Assembly (NCBI RefSeq): GCF_012927205.1
Contig: NZ_JABBGC010000004.1
Span: 722,485-786,484, forward strand
DNA length: 64,000 nt
Reading direction: 5' to 3'
DNA from: Chitinophaga fulva
GTDB taxonomy: Bacteria; Bacteroidota; Bacteroidia; Chitinophagales; Chitinophagaceae
The notes under the pieces are model-generated. The model had not been told where the DNA came from. It made no database searches and saw only the letters and a program-made list of their open reading frames with translations. Position 1 is the stretch's first letter; each line of letters starts with the position of its first letter. The position numbers were made by a program, and so were the translations under genes. Positions 1 through 9,184 of this stretch are shown in pieces.

Positions 1-56
1 CGGGGGCTAAAGTAGCAAAAAAATCAGGTAATCTGGCCGCAGAAATGGGTGAGCGG

Positions 57-407
57 TTATTGGGCCAGCTTTTCCCGTTCTTTTTTAGGCAGACTGGCCA
101 CTACCAGATCATAGGAGTTCTTGATCCATTCCAATATAAGTTTATTGGAGATATTGGAATGCATATCTACAGTGTTCCAGTGTTTTTTATTCATATGGTA
201 GCCGGGTGTTACGCCTTCATAACGTTCCCGTAGCTCCACGGCCTCATCCGGGTCGCATTTCAGATTGATGCTGCCGAATTCTTCGAGATTGGTGAGGGCA
301 AACATTTTGCCGCTGACTTTATAAACGAGGGTTTCTTCTCCGAAAGGAAATTCTTCCGTAACGCCCGGAAGGGAAAGGCAATATTCGCGGTATTGTTCGA
401 TGTCCAT
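57..407 (-). CDS. MmcQ/YjbR family DNA-binding protein
   Basis: A 116-residue protein of the MmcQ/YjbR (CyaY-like fold) family. It shows the usual features: an N-terminal segment 'YCLSLPGVTEEFPFGEETLVYKV', split here as YCLSLPGV and FPFGEE, then a middle 'MFALTNLEEFGSINLKCDP' strand pair and the late 'HWNTVDM' block. The length matches the family (about 115-120 residues), so the gene looks intact. Members bind DNA in vitro, but their cellular role is poorly defined; I infer only a small cytoplasmic protein. The ATG start is supported by a TATCTTTG -7 box on the minus strand at 430-437, about 22 bases upstream. The upstream minus-strand gene is separated by a hairpin terminator, so this is probably a monocistronic unit. 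Bases 1-56 beyond its stop show no feature. Confidence 0.85.
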   Translation of the reverse strand: MDIEQYREYCLSLPGVTEEFPFGEETLVYKVSGKMFALTNLEEFGSINLKCDPDEAVELRERYEGVTPGYHMNKKHWNTVDMHSNISNKLILEWIKNSYDLVVASLPKKEREKLAQ

Positions 408-429
408 GTATGACAGGGTTTTATGGACA

Positions 430-437
430 CAAAGATA
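430..437 (-). promoter_or_regulatory. -7 box of the MmcQ/YjbR gene
   Basis: On the minus strand this reads TATCTTTG, a perfect match to the Bacteroidota -7 consensus TAnnTTTG, 22 bases before the ATG at 407. It directly overlaps the T-run of the preceding gene's terminator. No clear TTG -33 element is seen at the usual 17-23 base spacing. Confidence 0.55.
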
Positions 438-467
438 AAAAAAAGTAAGGGCCGGAAGGCCCTTACT
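430..467 (-). terminator. Intrinsic terminator of the 531-1424 lipoprotein gene
   Basis: A 10-bp perfect stem (AGTAAGGGCC at 444-453 with GGCCCTTACT at 458-467, loop GGAA) is followed on the minus strand by an eight-base T-run. It lies 64 bases past the stop codon of the minus-strand gene ending at 531. Confidence 0.8.
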
Positions 468-530
468 ATGAGAAAGGTATTATTGTTTTACCTCAATGTA
501 TTTGAATTTGACGCTTTGGTAATAAGTATA

Positions 531-1424
531 TTATTGTTTAACAATCCGGTATCGGTAACTGATCGTTGTACCGGAAGCGAGCCGTTGTTCTTGTGGATAA
601 TGCATGGTGTCTGGTGTAAAATAGGTTACAGGAATAGTCACTGCTGCACTGGTAGCAGTTTCATATCGGATGCTGGTCACATAATGTTCGCTGGCAAGGA
701 ACGGATAACCTTTCCAGATGTTGTTTTGCAGGTCTGCTGTGACCATGCGCAGTAACAACGGGTTTTTGGACAGGTACCGGTACAACGGGTTCGGCTGGCT
801 GCCATAGGTCATGTCGTACTGGTACGCTTCTGTTGTAGGCGGAAGACCAATAGGCTCCACATAGTTGACGATATGGTACTGCCGGATATCCTGCTGGTCG
901 TAAAAATATTTTTCATAACTCATCATTCTGCCGAAAAAGAATGGGAGCGTGTCTGTATAACCAATCAGGGAGAAGCGGCGGGCATCATCCTGTAAATACC
1001 TGGTGGTATCATAACCGGATATTTCATCTCCGAGGTTGCGGTAGTAGGTGGTGTAGACCGTTAGTCTGCCGGGAGCCCATCCCAGAGAATCTTTCTGGGA
1101 GAGGCTTTTGAGGGTGTTGTCATTTTCATTATAGTGACGGGCTAATTTCAGATAGCCGTCAGCGTTATACATGAAAGCGGTGTAGTTCTGCCATTGCCGA
1201 TAGGAGGTATTGTAATCCCAACGTTCTGTGAGTTGCAGCTGATTGTTGTATACAAGGCTGTCTTTCGGGGTACCGTTTATGCGGATGGCAGTCACCAGAT
1301 AGTTCTCTTGTTGCTGTGCAGGTGGTTGCGGCGGATCAACATGTTCTTTTTTACACTGGCAGGAATGTGTTAGCAGCAGGATAGCGGCCAACAGGGAAAT
1401 ACCATATGTTCTCAGGTAAGGCAT
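531..1424 (-). CDS. Hypothetical secreted lipoprotein
   Basis: A 297-residue protein of unknown function. The first 23 residues form a lipoprotein signal peptide: a hydrophobic core (GISLLAAILLLTHS) followed by a lipobox-like THSC, with Cys22 as the likely lipidated residue. Next comes a Pro/Gln-rich linker (DPPQPPAQQQ, residues 31-40). The rest is rich in Tyr, Asp and Thr, with repeated patterns such as 'YNNQLQLTERWDYN' and 'YNADGYLKLARHYNEND', reminiscent of Bacteroidota proteins with YD-like beta-strand repeats (DUF4595-type). That resemblance is only an impression. It is flanked by its own terminator and no partner gene suggests a role. It is probably anchored in the outer membrane or periplasm. 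Confidence 0.75.
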   Translation of the reverse strand: MPYLRTYGISLLAAILLLTHSCQCKKEHVDPPQPPAQQQENYLVTAIRINGTPKDSLVYNNQLQLTERWDYNTSYRQWQNYTAFMYNADGYLKLARHYNENDNTLKSLSQKDSLGWAPGRLTVYTTYYRNLGDEISGYDTTRYLQDDARRFSLIGYTDTLPFFFGRMMSYEKYFYDQQDIRQYHIVNYVEPIGLPPTTEAYQYDMTYGSQPNPLYRYLSKNPLLLRMVTADLQNNIWKGYPFLASEHYVTSIRYETATSAAVTIPVTYFTPDTMHYPQEQRLASGTTISYRYRIVKQ

Positions 1425-1559
1425 GCAGGGGATCTCAATAAGCCTTCCTAAGATAGGGATTAATGGTCATTTAATCCGTAGTAATATCAGTAGATAAGTT
1501 GGAGGTATATACCGGTACGTTGGCTTGTCCGACGTACCGGCTTTAGATGTAGGTTAAAG

Positions 1560-2072
1560 CTATTTTTTATTGATGGCGATGATAACGCGGGAGTAGCGGG
1601 CGTAAGTGATTTCCACTTCCTGGCCGGCGCGGTAACCTTCCAGGGCGCCACGCATCCAGTAAAACAGGCGTTTTTTCTGGTTGTCCAGTTTTATCATGAT
1701 GTTGGTCTGTGTATCGTTGTTCTCCAGATATACCGCTTCCATGGGAGCCTGCAAGGTGGCTTTTTGCAGCGCTACCAGGTCCTTCTTCAGTGCCCAATAC
1801 CGGATATCAGTTACTTTAATCAGTGCAAACACCAGCGCAATCACAAAACAAATCATCCATACCCAAAACCAGGCATTCTTATAGGAAAACAGGGAATCAT
1901 CTGCATCGCCCAACGTATTGTGGGTATACAGGTAAATCTGCGGAATGATAGCCGCTACCAATAACACAATAAAACCTATTAACGCAAATTTCCGTAACTG
2001 CTGTTTGTTCCGCTTCAGTGCTTGTTGTAGTAAAAAGTTTTCCTCAGTTGTAATAAAGGTGTAGTCGGACAT
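1560..2072 (-). CDS. Hypothetical two-helix membrane protein
   Basis: A 170-residue protein I do not recognise. Two strong transmembrane segments are visible: residues about 28-50 (FALIGFIVLLVAAIIPQIYL) and about 69-87 (AWFWVWMICFVIALVFALI), joined by a short loop. The N-terminal 27 residues are polar and basic (LKRNKQQLRK), suggesting a cytoplasmic N-terminus. The C-terminal 80 residues are soluble, with a strand-rich pattern (EAVYLENNDTQTNIMIKL, then VEITYARYSRVIIAI) like a small beta barrel that could bind a ligand or partner. The gene stands alone between two intergenic gaps. Function unknown. Confidence 0.7.
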   Translation of the reverse strand: MSDYTFITTEENFLLQQALKRNKQQLRKFALIGFIVLLVAAIIPQIYLYTHNTLGDADDSLFSYKNAWFWVWMICFVIALVFALIKVTDIRYWALKKDLVALQKATLQAPMEAVYLENNDTQTNIMIKLDNQKKRLFYWMRGALEGYRAGQEVEITYARYSRVIIAINKK

Positions 2073-2348
2073 AGTATCGATGGTTTTTCAGTTGGCTAAT
2101 ATATAGATAAACAGTCAATTAATTAAATTTATATATATAATATTTTAAATTATGGTTGTTATTTTGCTGTTATTTTAATCAGATGATTGATTTTTGGATA
2201 AAATATTATCATATAATCTAAATCGTACATTAACGTTTATATAATTCCCTGTTCAACCGGATGTGGAATAAGTTTTCTAATTTGCGCGTCTTTAACCCAT
2301 CCTGTTATTACTCCCCATCAACACATCATCTAAACTAAAACAACGAAA

Positions 2349-3608
2349 GTGAAGCGGATTTTCATTTTATTGGCGGCAGCACTTCTTACAACAATAGGCC
2401 TGTATGCACAGGACACAGCTCAACTGACAGTAGAAGGACGGAAAAACAGCGCCTCCCAGCAAACAAAGCCTTACGTGATCATGATCTCCATCGACGGGTT
2501 CCGGTATGATTACGCGGAGAAACACCATGCACAAAATCTGCTCCGTCTCTCTGGTCAGGGCGTAAGGGCTACTGCCATGCAACCTTCTTTTCCTTCACTG
2601 ACATTCCCCAATCACTATACACTGGCTACAGGCATGTATCCGGCACACCACGGCCTGGTAGACAATCACTTCTACGACCGTAAACGGGATGCTATCTATA
2701 AAGTAGGTAACCGTGATGCGGTGGAAGACGGCACCTGGTACGGAGGATTACCGCTGTGGATACTGGCGGAAAAACAACAGATGGTCAGCGCCAGCTATTT
2801 TTGGGTAGGCACTGAAAGCGCTATTCAGAACATACGGCCCACCTATTATTTTAAGTACCAGGAAAAAACAGGCATCGACCAACGTATTCAACAGGTGGTA
2901 AATTGGCTGCAACTGCCGGTAGAGCAACGTCCACATCTCATTACTTTCTACTTCCCGGAAGTGGACCATATGGGGCACAGTTACGGGCCTGACAGCGACA
3001 GCGTGAAAAATGCCGTACAGTTTGTGGATGCCGCCATTGGCCGCATGCAGGAGGCAGTGAATAAACTGAACCTGCCGGTCAACTTTATCATCGTGTCCGA
3101 TCACGGCATGCTGCGGGTAGATACGGAACGTACCTTGTCCCTGCCGGACAGCCCGGCCCTGAAACCGCTCCGCATCGTGCCCGGCGGCGAGAAAATAATG
3201 CTCTATGGCAATAACGAAGCGGATATCAAAACAGCTTATGATTTCCTGAAACAACATGAAAACCATTATACCGTATACCTGAAAAAAGAAACACCGGAAA
3301 GATGGCACTACGGACAGGAAGATGTGTATAACCGCATCGGAGATATCGTAGTGGTGGCGGAAGCTAACTATGCTTTCGGCATGCCGGGGAAGAAAATGCA
3401 CCCGGGGCATCACGGCTTCGATAATAATCTTACTGATATGAATGCTATCTTCATGGCATGGGGACCGGCCTTCAAAACCAATACACGCATCGCCACTTTT
3501 GAAAACATACATGTGTACCCGTTAGTGGCCCGTATACTCGGCCTCGATATTACACAGCCGATAGATGGTAAGATTGAAGTGCTGGAACCGGTATTAAACC
3601 AGCAATAA
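2349..3608 (+). CDS. Ectonucleotide pyrophosphatase/phosphodiesterase (alkaline phosphatase superfamily)
   Basis: A 419-residue secreted hydrolase of the NPP type, which cleaves phosphodiester or pyrophosphate bonds in nucleotides or lipid headgroups using two zinc ions. A signal peptide covers residues 1-20 (ends GLYA-QD). The metal site begins with ISIDGFRYDY (Asp49) and the nucleophile is Thr85 in SLTFPNHYTLATGMYP. Further metal ligands are in FPEVDHMGHSYG, IIVSDHGM and HPGHHGF, so the catalytic set appears complete. The start codon is GTG (position 2349), chosen because the signal peptide starts there. The gene is followed after only three bases by a Crp/Fnr-type regulator, implying co-transcription. 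Substrate is not predictable from sequence. Confidence 0.88.
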   Translation: MKRIFILLAAALLTTIGLYAQDTAQLTVEGRKNSASQQTKPYVIMISIDGFRYDYAEKHHAQNLLRLSGQGVRATAMQPSFPSLTFPNHYTLATGMYPAHHGLVDNHFYDRKRDAIYKVGNRDAVEDGTWYGGLPLWILAEKQQMVSASYFWVGTESAIQNIRPTYYFKYQEKTGIDQRIQQVVNWLQLPVEQRPHLITFYFPEVDHMGHSYGPDSDSVKNAVQFVDAAIGRMQEAVNKLNLPVNFIIVSDHGMLRVDTERTLSLPDSPALKPLRIVPGGEKIMLYGNNEADIKTAYDFLKQHENHYTVYLKKETPERWHYGQEDVYNRIGDIVVVAEANYAFGMPGKKMHPGHHGFDNNLTDMNAIFMAWGPAFKTNTRIATFENIHVYPLVARILGLDITQPIDGKIEVLEPVLNQQ

Positions 3609-3611
3609 ATA

Positions 3612-4205
3612 ATGGACCAGCAAGACTTATATGGGCTACTGTTGCAACATGTGGCCCGGCATATACAACTCACACCGGAAGAACAGCAATATTTCGTCAG
3701 CCTGCTGAAACCACGCCGCCTGCAACGGCGCCAGTGGTTATTACAGGCTGGCGACATCTGCCGTTATGAGTATTTCATCATACAGGGATGCCTGCGGTCC
3801 TACATCACAGACCGGAACGATGTTGAGCACGTATTACATTTTGCAGTGGAAGATTGGTGGATCACTGATCTTGAAAGCCTGTTGACACAAAGCCCTTCAC
3901 AGGTGAGTATTGAGGCACTGGAGCCTTCCTGTGTGTTGCAACTGGAGCGGGAAGCCCTGCAAAACCTTTATCAAAAGGTACCTGCCTTTGAACGTTTTTT
4001 CAGGATACTGCACCAGAATGCTTATCTGGCACAGAACCGCCGTATTCTACAGAATATCAGTCACACGGCAGCGGAACGGTATGAAGCTTTCCTGGAGCGA
4101 TATCCGGCCATTGCCGCCCGTGTACCGCAAAAGTACCTGGCTTCTTACCTGGGCATGACGCCTGTTTTCCTCAGCCAGCTTCGCAACCACAAAGCCGGAA
4201 AATAG
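3612..4205 (+). CDS. Crp/Fnr family transcriptional regulator
   Basis: A 197-residue protein with an N-terminal cyclic-nucleotide-binding-like beta roll (about residues 25-110, including 'GDICRYEYFIIQGCLRSY' and 'EDWWITDLESLL') and a long helix rich in Arg and Asn (about 125-155). The short C-terminal helix-turn-helix is VPQKYLASYLGMTPVFLSQL. The length suits the small Bacteroidota Crp/Fnr group, whose ligands are mostly unknown. No Fnr-type cysteine cluster is seen, so an Fe-S oxygen sensor is unlikely. It begins three bases after the phosphodiesterase stop codon and probably shares its transcript; it may regulate that gene, but this is inference. Confidence 0.85.
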   Translation: MDQQDLYGLLLQHVARHIQLTPEEQQYFVSLLKPRRLQRRQWLLQAGDICRYEYFIIQGCLRSYITDRNDVEHVLHFAVEDWWITDLESLLTQSPSQVSIEALEPSCVLQLEREALQNLYQKVPAFERFFRILHQNAYLAQNRRILQNISHTAAERYEAFLERYPAIAARVPQKYLASYLGMTPVFLSQLRNHKAGK

Positions 4206-4240
4206 AATAATATAACCCGGGGTTAAAGCCCTGGGAATAA

Positions 4241-4271
4241 AAAAAGCTGCTCCGGGAAGGAGCAGCTTTTT
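4241..4271. terminator. Bidirectional terminator between the Crp/Fnr gene and gcvP
   Basis: A perfect 13-bp stem AAAAAGCTGCTCC / GGAGCAGCTTTTT around loop GGGAA. The T-run is on the plus strand and the A-run gives a T-run on the minus strand, so it can end both convergent transcripts. A second shorter GC-rich dyad (CCCGGGG...CCCTGGG) lies just upstream at 4216-4235. Confidence 0.88.
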
Positions 4272-4291
4272 TATTGCATTTAAATGAGCTG

Positions 4292-7156
4292 TTACGCTAC
4301 AGATTCCTCGTAAGCACTTACTGGTTCGCAGGTGCAGATCAGGTTCCTGTCGCCGTGAGTGTTGTTCACACGGCTTACGGAAGGCCAGAATTTGTTGGCT
4401 TTCACGTATTCCAGCGGGTAAGCTGCCTGTTGACGGCTGTATGGACGGGTCCATTCGTCGGCAGTGATCACAAACTGGGTATGTGGCGCGTTTTTGAGTA
4501 CGTTGTGCTGTTTGTCGGCAGTACCTTCTTCCACCGCGCGGATTTCTTCGCGGATGGCCAGCAGGGCGTCGCAGAAGCGATCCAGTTCACCTTTGTCCTC
4601 ACTTTCGGTAGGCTCGATCATGATAGTGCCCGGTACCGGGAAGCTCATGGTAGGAGCGTGGAAGCCGTAGTCCATCAGGCGTTTGGCCACATCTTCGGCT
4701 TCAATACCGGCAGTAGCTTTAAACGGACGGAGGTCTACGATGAACTCGTGGGCGCAGGTACCGTTAACACCGGTGTAGAGGATATCGTATGCTTTTTCCA
4801 GTCTTGCCTTCATGTAGTTGGCGTTCAGGATAGCATATTCAGAAGCCTGTTTTACACCAACATTACCGAGCATACGGATGTAAGCGTAAGAGATGAGCAG
4901 GATGCTGGCAGAACCGAACGGTGCTGCAGATACCGCATGAGATACTTTACCGTTGTTCAGTTCCACGTGACCTGGCAGGAATGGTGTCAGGTGTTTTGCC
5001 ACGCAGATGGGGCCCATGCCGGGACCGCCGCCACCGTGAGGGATAGCGAAGGTTTTGTGCAGGTTCAGGTGGCATACGTCTGCACCGATGATGCCCGGAG
5101 CAGTGAGGCCTACCTGTGCGTTCATATTAGCACCGTCCATGTATACCTGGCCACCGTGTTCGTGGATGGTAGCGCAGATTTCTTTCACTGATTCTTCATA
5201 TACACCGTAGGTGGAAGGATAAGTGATCATGATACCGGCGAGATCTTTGGCATGTAAAGCAGCTTTGGCTTTCAGGTCATCTACATCGATGTAGCCGTTT
5301 TCCAGTGCTTTTACTACTACTACCTTGAAACCAGCCATTACTGCGGATGCAGGGTTGGTACCGTGGGCGCTGATCGGGATCAGCATCACATTACGGTGTC
5401 CTTCGCCTCTGCTTTCGTGGTATTGACGGATCACCAGCAGACCGGCATATTCGCCCTGGGCGCCGCTGTTAGGCTGCAGGCTGCAGGAGTCGAAACCAGT
5501 GATCTGGCTGAGGTATTCGCCCAGTTCGGAGGTCATCTGCAGATAACCGCCAGCTTGTTCTTTCGGGGCAAACGGGTGCATTTTGCTCCAGTGGGCCCAG
5601 CTCAGCGGAATCATTTCGGAAGCTGCGTTCAGCTTCATGGTGCAGGAACCGAGGGAGATCATGGACGTGTTCAGGGACAGGTCTTTGTTCTCCAGCATTT
5701 TCAGGTAACGCATCATCAGCGATTCGCTGTGATAGCTGTTGAACACCGGATGTTGCAGGTAAGTGGAGGTACGCTCCAGGCCGGCAGGGATGGCGGCTTT
5801 ACCATTGGATATGCTGGCTGCGTCTGCGCTACCGGCGCCGAATACACGAAGAACATCGTTGATGTCGGATATGGTGGCGGTTTCATCGATAGAGATACCT
5901 ACCTGGCCGTTAGCGAAATAGCGCAGGTTGATACCAGCTGCTTCAGCGGCTGCTTTCACATCGCTGGCGCCTTCGATTACGATGGTATCGAAGAAGTTAC
6001 CAGCGGCCAGTTTCAGTCCTTTTGCCTGTAATTTTTCTGCCAGCGCAGCGGTGAGCAGCGCTACACGGGTAGCGATGTTCTTCAGTCCTTCAGGGCCATG
6101 GTATACGGCGTACATGGCAGCCATATTAGCCAGCAGGGCCTGAGCGGTACAGATATTGGAAGTAGCTTTTTCACGTTTGATGTGCTGTTCACGGGTTTGC
6201 AGCGCCATACGCAGGGCACGCTGGCCTTGTGCGTCGATGCTCACACCAATGATACGGCCGGGGATAGAACGTTTGAAGTCGTCTTTCACGGCAAAGAATG
6301 CAGCGTGAGGACCACCAAAGCCCAACGGAACACCAAAACGTTGTGCGGAACCAAAGGCGGCGTCAGCACCCAGTTCTCCCGGGGAAGTTAACAGGGTCAG
6401 TGCCAGCAGGTCGGTGGCTACGCCTACGAAAGCGCCCACGGTATGTACTTTCTGGATGAATTCCTGGTAATCTTCAACAGCACCCACATTGTTAGGGTAT
6501 TGTATCAGCGCACCGAAGTAATCAGCGTCGAACTGTGCTGTTTTGTAATCGCCGACCACTACTTCAATGTGCAGTGGAGTGGCACGGGTCTGGATAACGT
6601 CCAGTGTCTGAGGGTAAACGTTGGTATCTACAAAAAACTTAGGCCTGGTTACGTGGTCGTGGTCTTTGTTGAGGGCGTTGAAGAACATCGTCATTGCTTC
6701 TGCAGCGGCAGTGGCTTCATCCAGCAGCGACGCGTTGGAAATCGGCAAACCCGTCAGGTCACTTACCATCGTCTGGTAGTTCAGCAGGCTTTCCAGTCTT
6801 CCCTGGGAAATCTCCGCCTGATACGGCGTGTACTGCGTGTACCATCCTGGATTCTCGAATACGTTACGCAGGATCACGCTAGGCGTGATCGTGTCGAAGT
6901 AGCCCTGACCAATATAGTTGCGCATTACCTTGTTCTTAAGGGAAACCTCTTTCAGATGGCGTAGGTAATCGCTTTCGCTCATAGCAGCGGGAACTGCAAG
7001 CGGATGCTGCATGCGGATAGCACCGGGAACAGTTTTGTTGATCAGTTCATCCAGATTGGCTGTACCTATGGTTTCCAGCATCTGGTTCTTCTCAGCTTCA
7101 TTCGGACCAATGTGACGGTGCACGAATTCAATTTGTTGGATATCAAAAAGATTCAT
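4292..7156 (-). CDS. gcvP: Glycine dehydrogenase (aminomethyl-transferring), P protein
   Basis: A 954-residue PLP enzyme, the P protein of the glycine cleavage system. It decarboxylates glycine and passes the aminomethyl group to lipoyl-GcvH. This is the long single-chain form: the N-terminal half (about 1-440) and the catalytic C-terminal half are fused, as in E. coli (957 residues). The PLP-binding lysine is Lys701 in [19 protein letters not shown]. Other recognisable blocks are [17 protein letters not shown] at the N-terminus, [18 protein letters not shown] and [15 protein letters not shown]. gcvT and gcvH are not in the window. A good -33/-7 promoter precedes it on the minus strand. I see no glycine riboswitch in the short leader. 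Confidence 0.98.
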   Translation of the reverse strand: MNLFDIQQIEFVHRHIGPNEAEKNQMLETIGTANLDELINKTVPGAIRMQHPLAVPAAMSESDYLRHLKEVSLKNKVMRNYIGQGYFDTITPSVILRNVFENPGWYTQYTPYQAEISQGRLESLLNYQTMVSDLTGLPISNASLLDEATAAAEAMTMFFNALNKDHDHVTRPKFFVDTNVYPQTLDVIQTRATPLHIEVVVGDYKTAQFDADYFGALIQYPNNVGAVEDYQEFIQKVHTVGAFVGVATDLLALTLLTSPGELGADAAFGSAQRFGVPLGFGGPHAAFFAVKDDFKRSIPGRIIGVSIDAQGQRALRMALQTREQHIKREKATSNICTAQALLANMAAMYAVYHGPEGLKNIATRVALLTAALAEKLQAKGLKLAAGNFFDTIVIEGASDVKAAAEAAGINLRYFANGQVGISIDETATISDINDVLRVFGAGSADAASISNGKAAIPAGLERTSTYLQHPVFNSYHSESLMMRYLKMLENKDLSLNTSMISLGSCTMKLNAASEMIPLSWAHWSKMHPFAPKEQAGGYLQMTSELGEYLSQITGFDSCSLQPNSGAQGEYAGLLVIRQYHESRGEGHRNVMLIPISAHGTNPASAVMAGFKVVVVKALENGYIDVDDLKAKAALHAKDLAGIMITYPSTYGVYEESVKEICATIHEHGGQVYMDGANMNAQVGLTAPGIIGADVCHLNLHKTFAIPHGGGGPGMGPICVAKHLTPFLPGHVELNNGKVSHAVSAAPFGSASILLISYAYIRMLGNVGVKQASEYAILNANYMKARLEKAYDILYTGVNGTCAHEFIVDLRPFKATAGIEAEDVAKRLMDYGFHAPTMSFPVPGTIMIEPTESEDKGELDRFCDALLAIREEIRAVEEGTADKQHNVLKNAPHTQFVITADEWTRPYSRQQAAYPLEYVKANKFWPSVSRVNNTHGDRNLICTCEPVSAYEESVA

Positions 7157-7187
7157 GATGTTAGCAGGTAGTTTGAAATAGAATGCG

Positions 7188-7220
7188 CAAAGCTATGCAG
7201 ATTTTAAGCAATCGCCAAAA
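7188..7220 (-). promoter_or_regulatory. gcvP promoter (-33/-7)
   Basis: On the minus strand the -7 box TAGCTTTG (7188-7195) fits TAnnTTTG exactly, with TTTTGG (7215-7220) as the -33 element and a 20-base spacer. The leader to the ATG at 7156 would be about 25 bases, too short for a glycine riboswitch. Confidence 0.65.
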
Positions 7221-7285
7221 CACTGGCAGCAGAGAAGGAAAACAGTGATAAATGATACTGTTGGTAAGATAGCTTGTGTCATAAT

Positions 7286-7314
7286 TTTGTCCACCGGGTA
7301 TTTACTTATCTTTG
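7286..7314 (+). promoter_or_regulatory. Promoter of the YkgJ-type gene
   Basis: TTTG (7286-7289) and TATCTTTG (7307-7314) are separated by 17 bases and match the Bacteroidota -33/-7 consensus. The ATG at 7320 lies only five bases after the -7 box, so the transcript should start at or very near the start codon. Confidence 0.65.
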
Positions 7315-7319
7315 CGCCA

Positions 7320-7814
7320 ATGAGCAAGATTTTAGAAGACTGGGAACAGAAGGCCAAAGACAAACAAAAGGCCAACAAACAATTCCTGCAGAAGCTGCAG
7401 ACACGCCGCGGTAAAGGGGTGGAGAAGCTGCTGCCGGAACTTCATGACGAAGCGTTCAGCCATATCGACTGTATGGACTGCGCCCGCTGCTGCAAATCTA
7501 TCAGTCCCCGCTTCAAAGCCCCGGACATCAAACGGATTTCCAAATACCTGGGCATGAAAGAAGGCGCTTTTATTGATACTTATCTGCGTATTGACAAAGA
7601 TGAAGATTATGTGGTGAAGTCAAGCCCCTGCCCGTTTTTAGGAGGAGATAACGGCTGCAGCATATATGACGTACGCCCCGGCGATTGCGCCAACTACCCC
7701 TACACCGATAGCTACGATTTTTTCAAACGTCCCAATATCACTTACGAAAACAGCACGGTCTGCCCCGCTGTATTCTATGTACTTGAAAAGTTGAAAGATA
7801 AAATGGATCTCTGA
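7320..7814 (+). CDS. YkgJ family cysteine-cluster protein
   Basis: A 164-residue protein with the cysteine pattern of the YkgJ/Fe-S-zinc cluster family: CMDCARCCK near residue 55, CPFLGGDNGC near 103-112, then the YDVRPGDCANYP block, and a last Cys in STVCPAVF. The cluster presumably binds metal (zinc or Fe-S); the biochemical role of the family is unsettled. The start is ATG 7320 rather than an upstream in-frame ATG at 7245: a full -33/-7 promoter lies between the two, and the extra 25 residues are not family-like. It converges with the MFS gene, leaving only five bases between the stop codons and no obvious terminator. Confidence 0.85.
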   Translation: MSKILEDWEQKAKDKQKANKQFLQKLQTRRGKGVEKLLPELHDEAFSHIDCMDCARCCKSISPRFKAPDIKRISKYLGMKEGAFIDTYLRIDKDEDYVVKSSPCPFLGGDNGCSIYDVRPGDCANYPYTDSYDFFKRPNITYENSTVCPAVFYVLEKLKDKMDL

Positions 7815-7819
7815 CCTGA

Positions 7820-9079
7820 TCACGGTTTCAGGTCCAGCTTACGCATGGCCGGACTGATAACATAGGTGGTAGCCACCACGGCCAGCGTAACGCAGCCACC
7901 AAATACCACAGAGGTGACCAGTCCCAGCTGCCGCGCCATGAAGCCGCTCTCAAAAGCGCCCAGCTCATTGGAGGAACCTACGAACATGGAGCTTACAGAA
8001 GCCACACGGCCACGCATTTCATCCGGTGTTTTCAGCTGAAGAATCGTCTGTCGGATAATAACACTGACACCATCCAGCGCTCCGCTAACCAGCAGAATAG
8101 CTATGGAAAGCCAGAAACTGGTAGACACCCCGAAGAGGATGATCGTTATGCCAAAACCAAATACAGCAGCCAGCAGTTTGATGCCGGGCTTGTTGACCAG
8201 TGGCCGGTGCGCGATAATAAACATGGTTATCAGTGACCCAACAGCCGGCGCGGAACGCAACAGGCCATATCCCAACGAACCCACGTGCAACACATCTGTG
8301 GCATAAGCCGGCAACATGGCTATGGCCCCGCCAAACAATACAGCAAACATGTCCAGTGACATGGCGCCCAGCACCACTTTTGTCTTCCACACAAAACGCA
8401 TCCCGCTGGTCAGTCCCTGTAAGAAGGTTTCCCCTTTTTCTTTATAGTAAACCGGCTTGGGCTTGATCTGAATCAGGCTGTAAAGCGGCGCCAGGAAAAT
8501 GGCCACCACCAGCAACATCGACCAGTGTACGCCGAACCAGTGGATACAAAGCCCGCCCAGCGCAGGTCCCAGCACGCCGCCGATCTGCCAGGCAGAACTG
8601 CTCCAGGTGGAAGCGTTGGCATATAATGCACGGGGTACCAGCAAAGACATCAGGGAGAAATTAGATGGACTGACAAAGGCCCGGACAATACCGCCGGTAA
8701 ATACCAGGAAATAGATCGATAATAGTATCCATTGGGTGGAGAGGCCCGCCACAGCTTTGTCCCACGTTAGCAGAAAAAGACCGGTACTGATAAAGATATA
8801 GGCGATCACACATTTCAGCAACAACCCCCGCTTTTCCCGTTTGTCTACCAGATGCCCGGCGAAAGGAGCCAGCGTCACGGCAGGAATAACTTCAGACAAT
8901 CCTATCAATCCAAGGGTAAACGGGTCATGGGATAGCGCGTATACTTTCCATTCTATGATGGCGAACTGCATGGCCAGCGCAAATACCAATGCGAAGCGGA
9001 TGACCAGATAATAGTTAAACTCCTGATAGCGTAGCGATGCGTATGGGTCGTTTCTGGGTGTAGAGGCCGTTGTGTCCAA
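7820..9079 (-). CDS. MFS transporter (DHA3/ENTS-like)
   Basis: A 419-residue major facilitator with about 12 hydrophobic helices. The inter-helix loop 2/3 motif reads GHLVDKREKRGLLL, and a late loop has TPDEMRGRVASVSSMFVG, typical of the drug/enterobactin-exporter type (DHA3/ENTS). Substrate unknown. I chose a TTG start at 9079. The only in-frame upstream start overlaps the divergent gene at 9185 and would add 40 non-membrane residues. A TACCTTTG -7 box lies at 9098-9105, just upstream of the TTG but inside that extension. The first helix begins about 20 residues after this start, as expected for MFS. The start choice is inferred. Confidence 0.85.
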   Translation of the reverse strand: MDTTASTPRNDPYASLRYQEFNYYLVIRFALVFALAMQFAIIEWKVYALSHDPFTLGLIGLSEVIPAVTLAPFAGHLVDKREKRGLLLKCVIAYIFISTGLFLLTWDKAVAGLSTQWILLSIYFLVFTGGIVRAFVSPSNFSLMSLLVPRALYANASTWSSSAWQIGGVLGPALGGLCIHWFGVHWSMLLVVAIFLAPLYSLIQIKPKPVYYKEKGETFLQGLTSGMRFVWKTKVVLGAMSLDMFAVLFGGAIAMLPAYATDVLHVGSLGYGLLRSAPAVGSLITMFIIAHRPLVNKPGIKLLAAVFGFGITIILFGVSTSFWLSIAILLVSGALDGVSVIIRQTILQLKTPDEMRGRVASVSSMFVGSSNELGAFESGFMARQLGLVTSVVFGGCVTLAVVATTYVISPAMRKLDLKP

Positions 9080-9097
9080 GCGGGTGTAATTTACTGC

Positions 9098-9129
9098 CAA
9101 AGGTAAAAAGCAGGAGGGAAAAAGCAAAA
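9098..9129 (-). promoter_or_regulatory. Promoter of the MFS transporter gene
   Basis: The minus strand has TACCTTTG at 9098-9105 and TTTTG at 9125-9129, with a 19-base spacer. This fits the Bacteroidota -33/-7 model and places transcription start downstream of the longest possible reading frame, supporting the TTG start at 9079. Confidence 0.6.
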
Positions 9130-9184
9130 AGTCATCAGTAAAGGGATAATAATCTGCTATTTTTATTGCTTCAAATTCCGCACG

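Noticed and set aside
4274-5191. Long open frame antisense to gcvP
   Set aside because: It overlaps an intact, highly recognisable gcvP; its peptide shows no motif and mirrors codon bias of the real gene.
7157-7187. Glycine riboswitch before gcvP
   Set aside because: The promoter lies only about 30 bases upstream of the ATG, leaving no room for a riboswitch.
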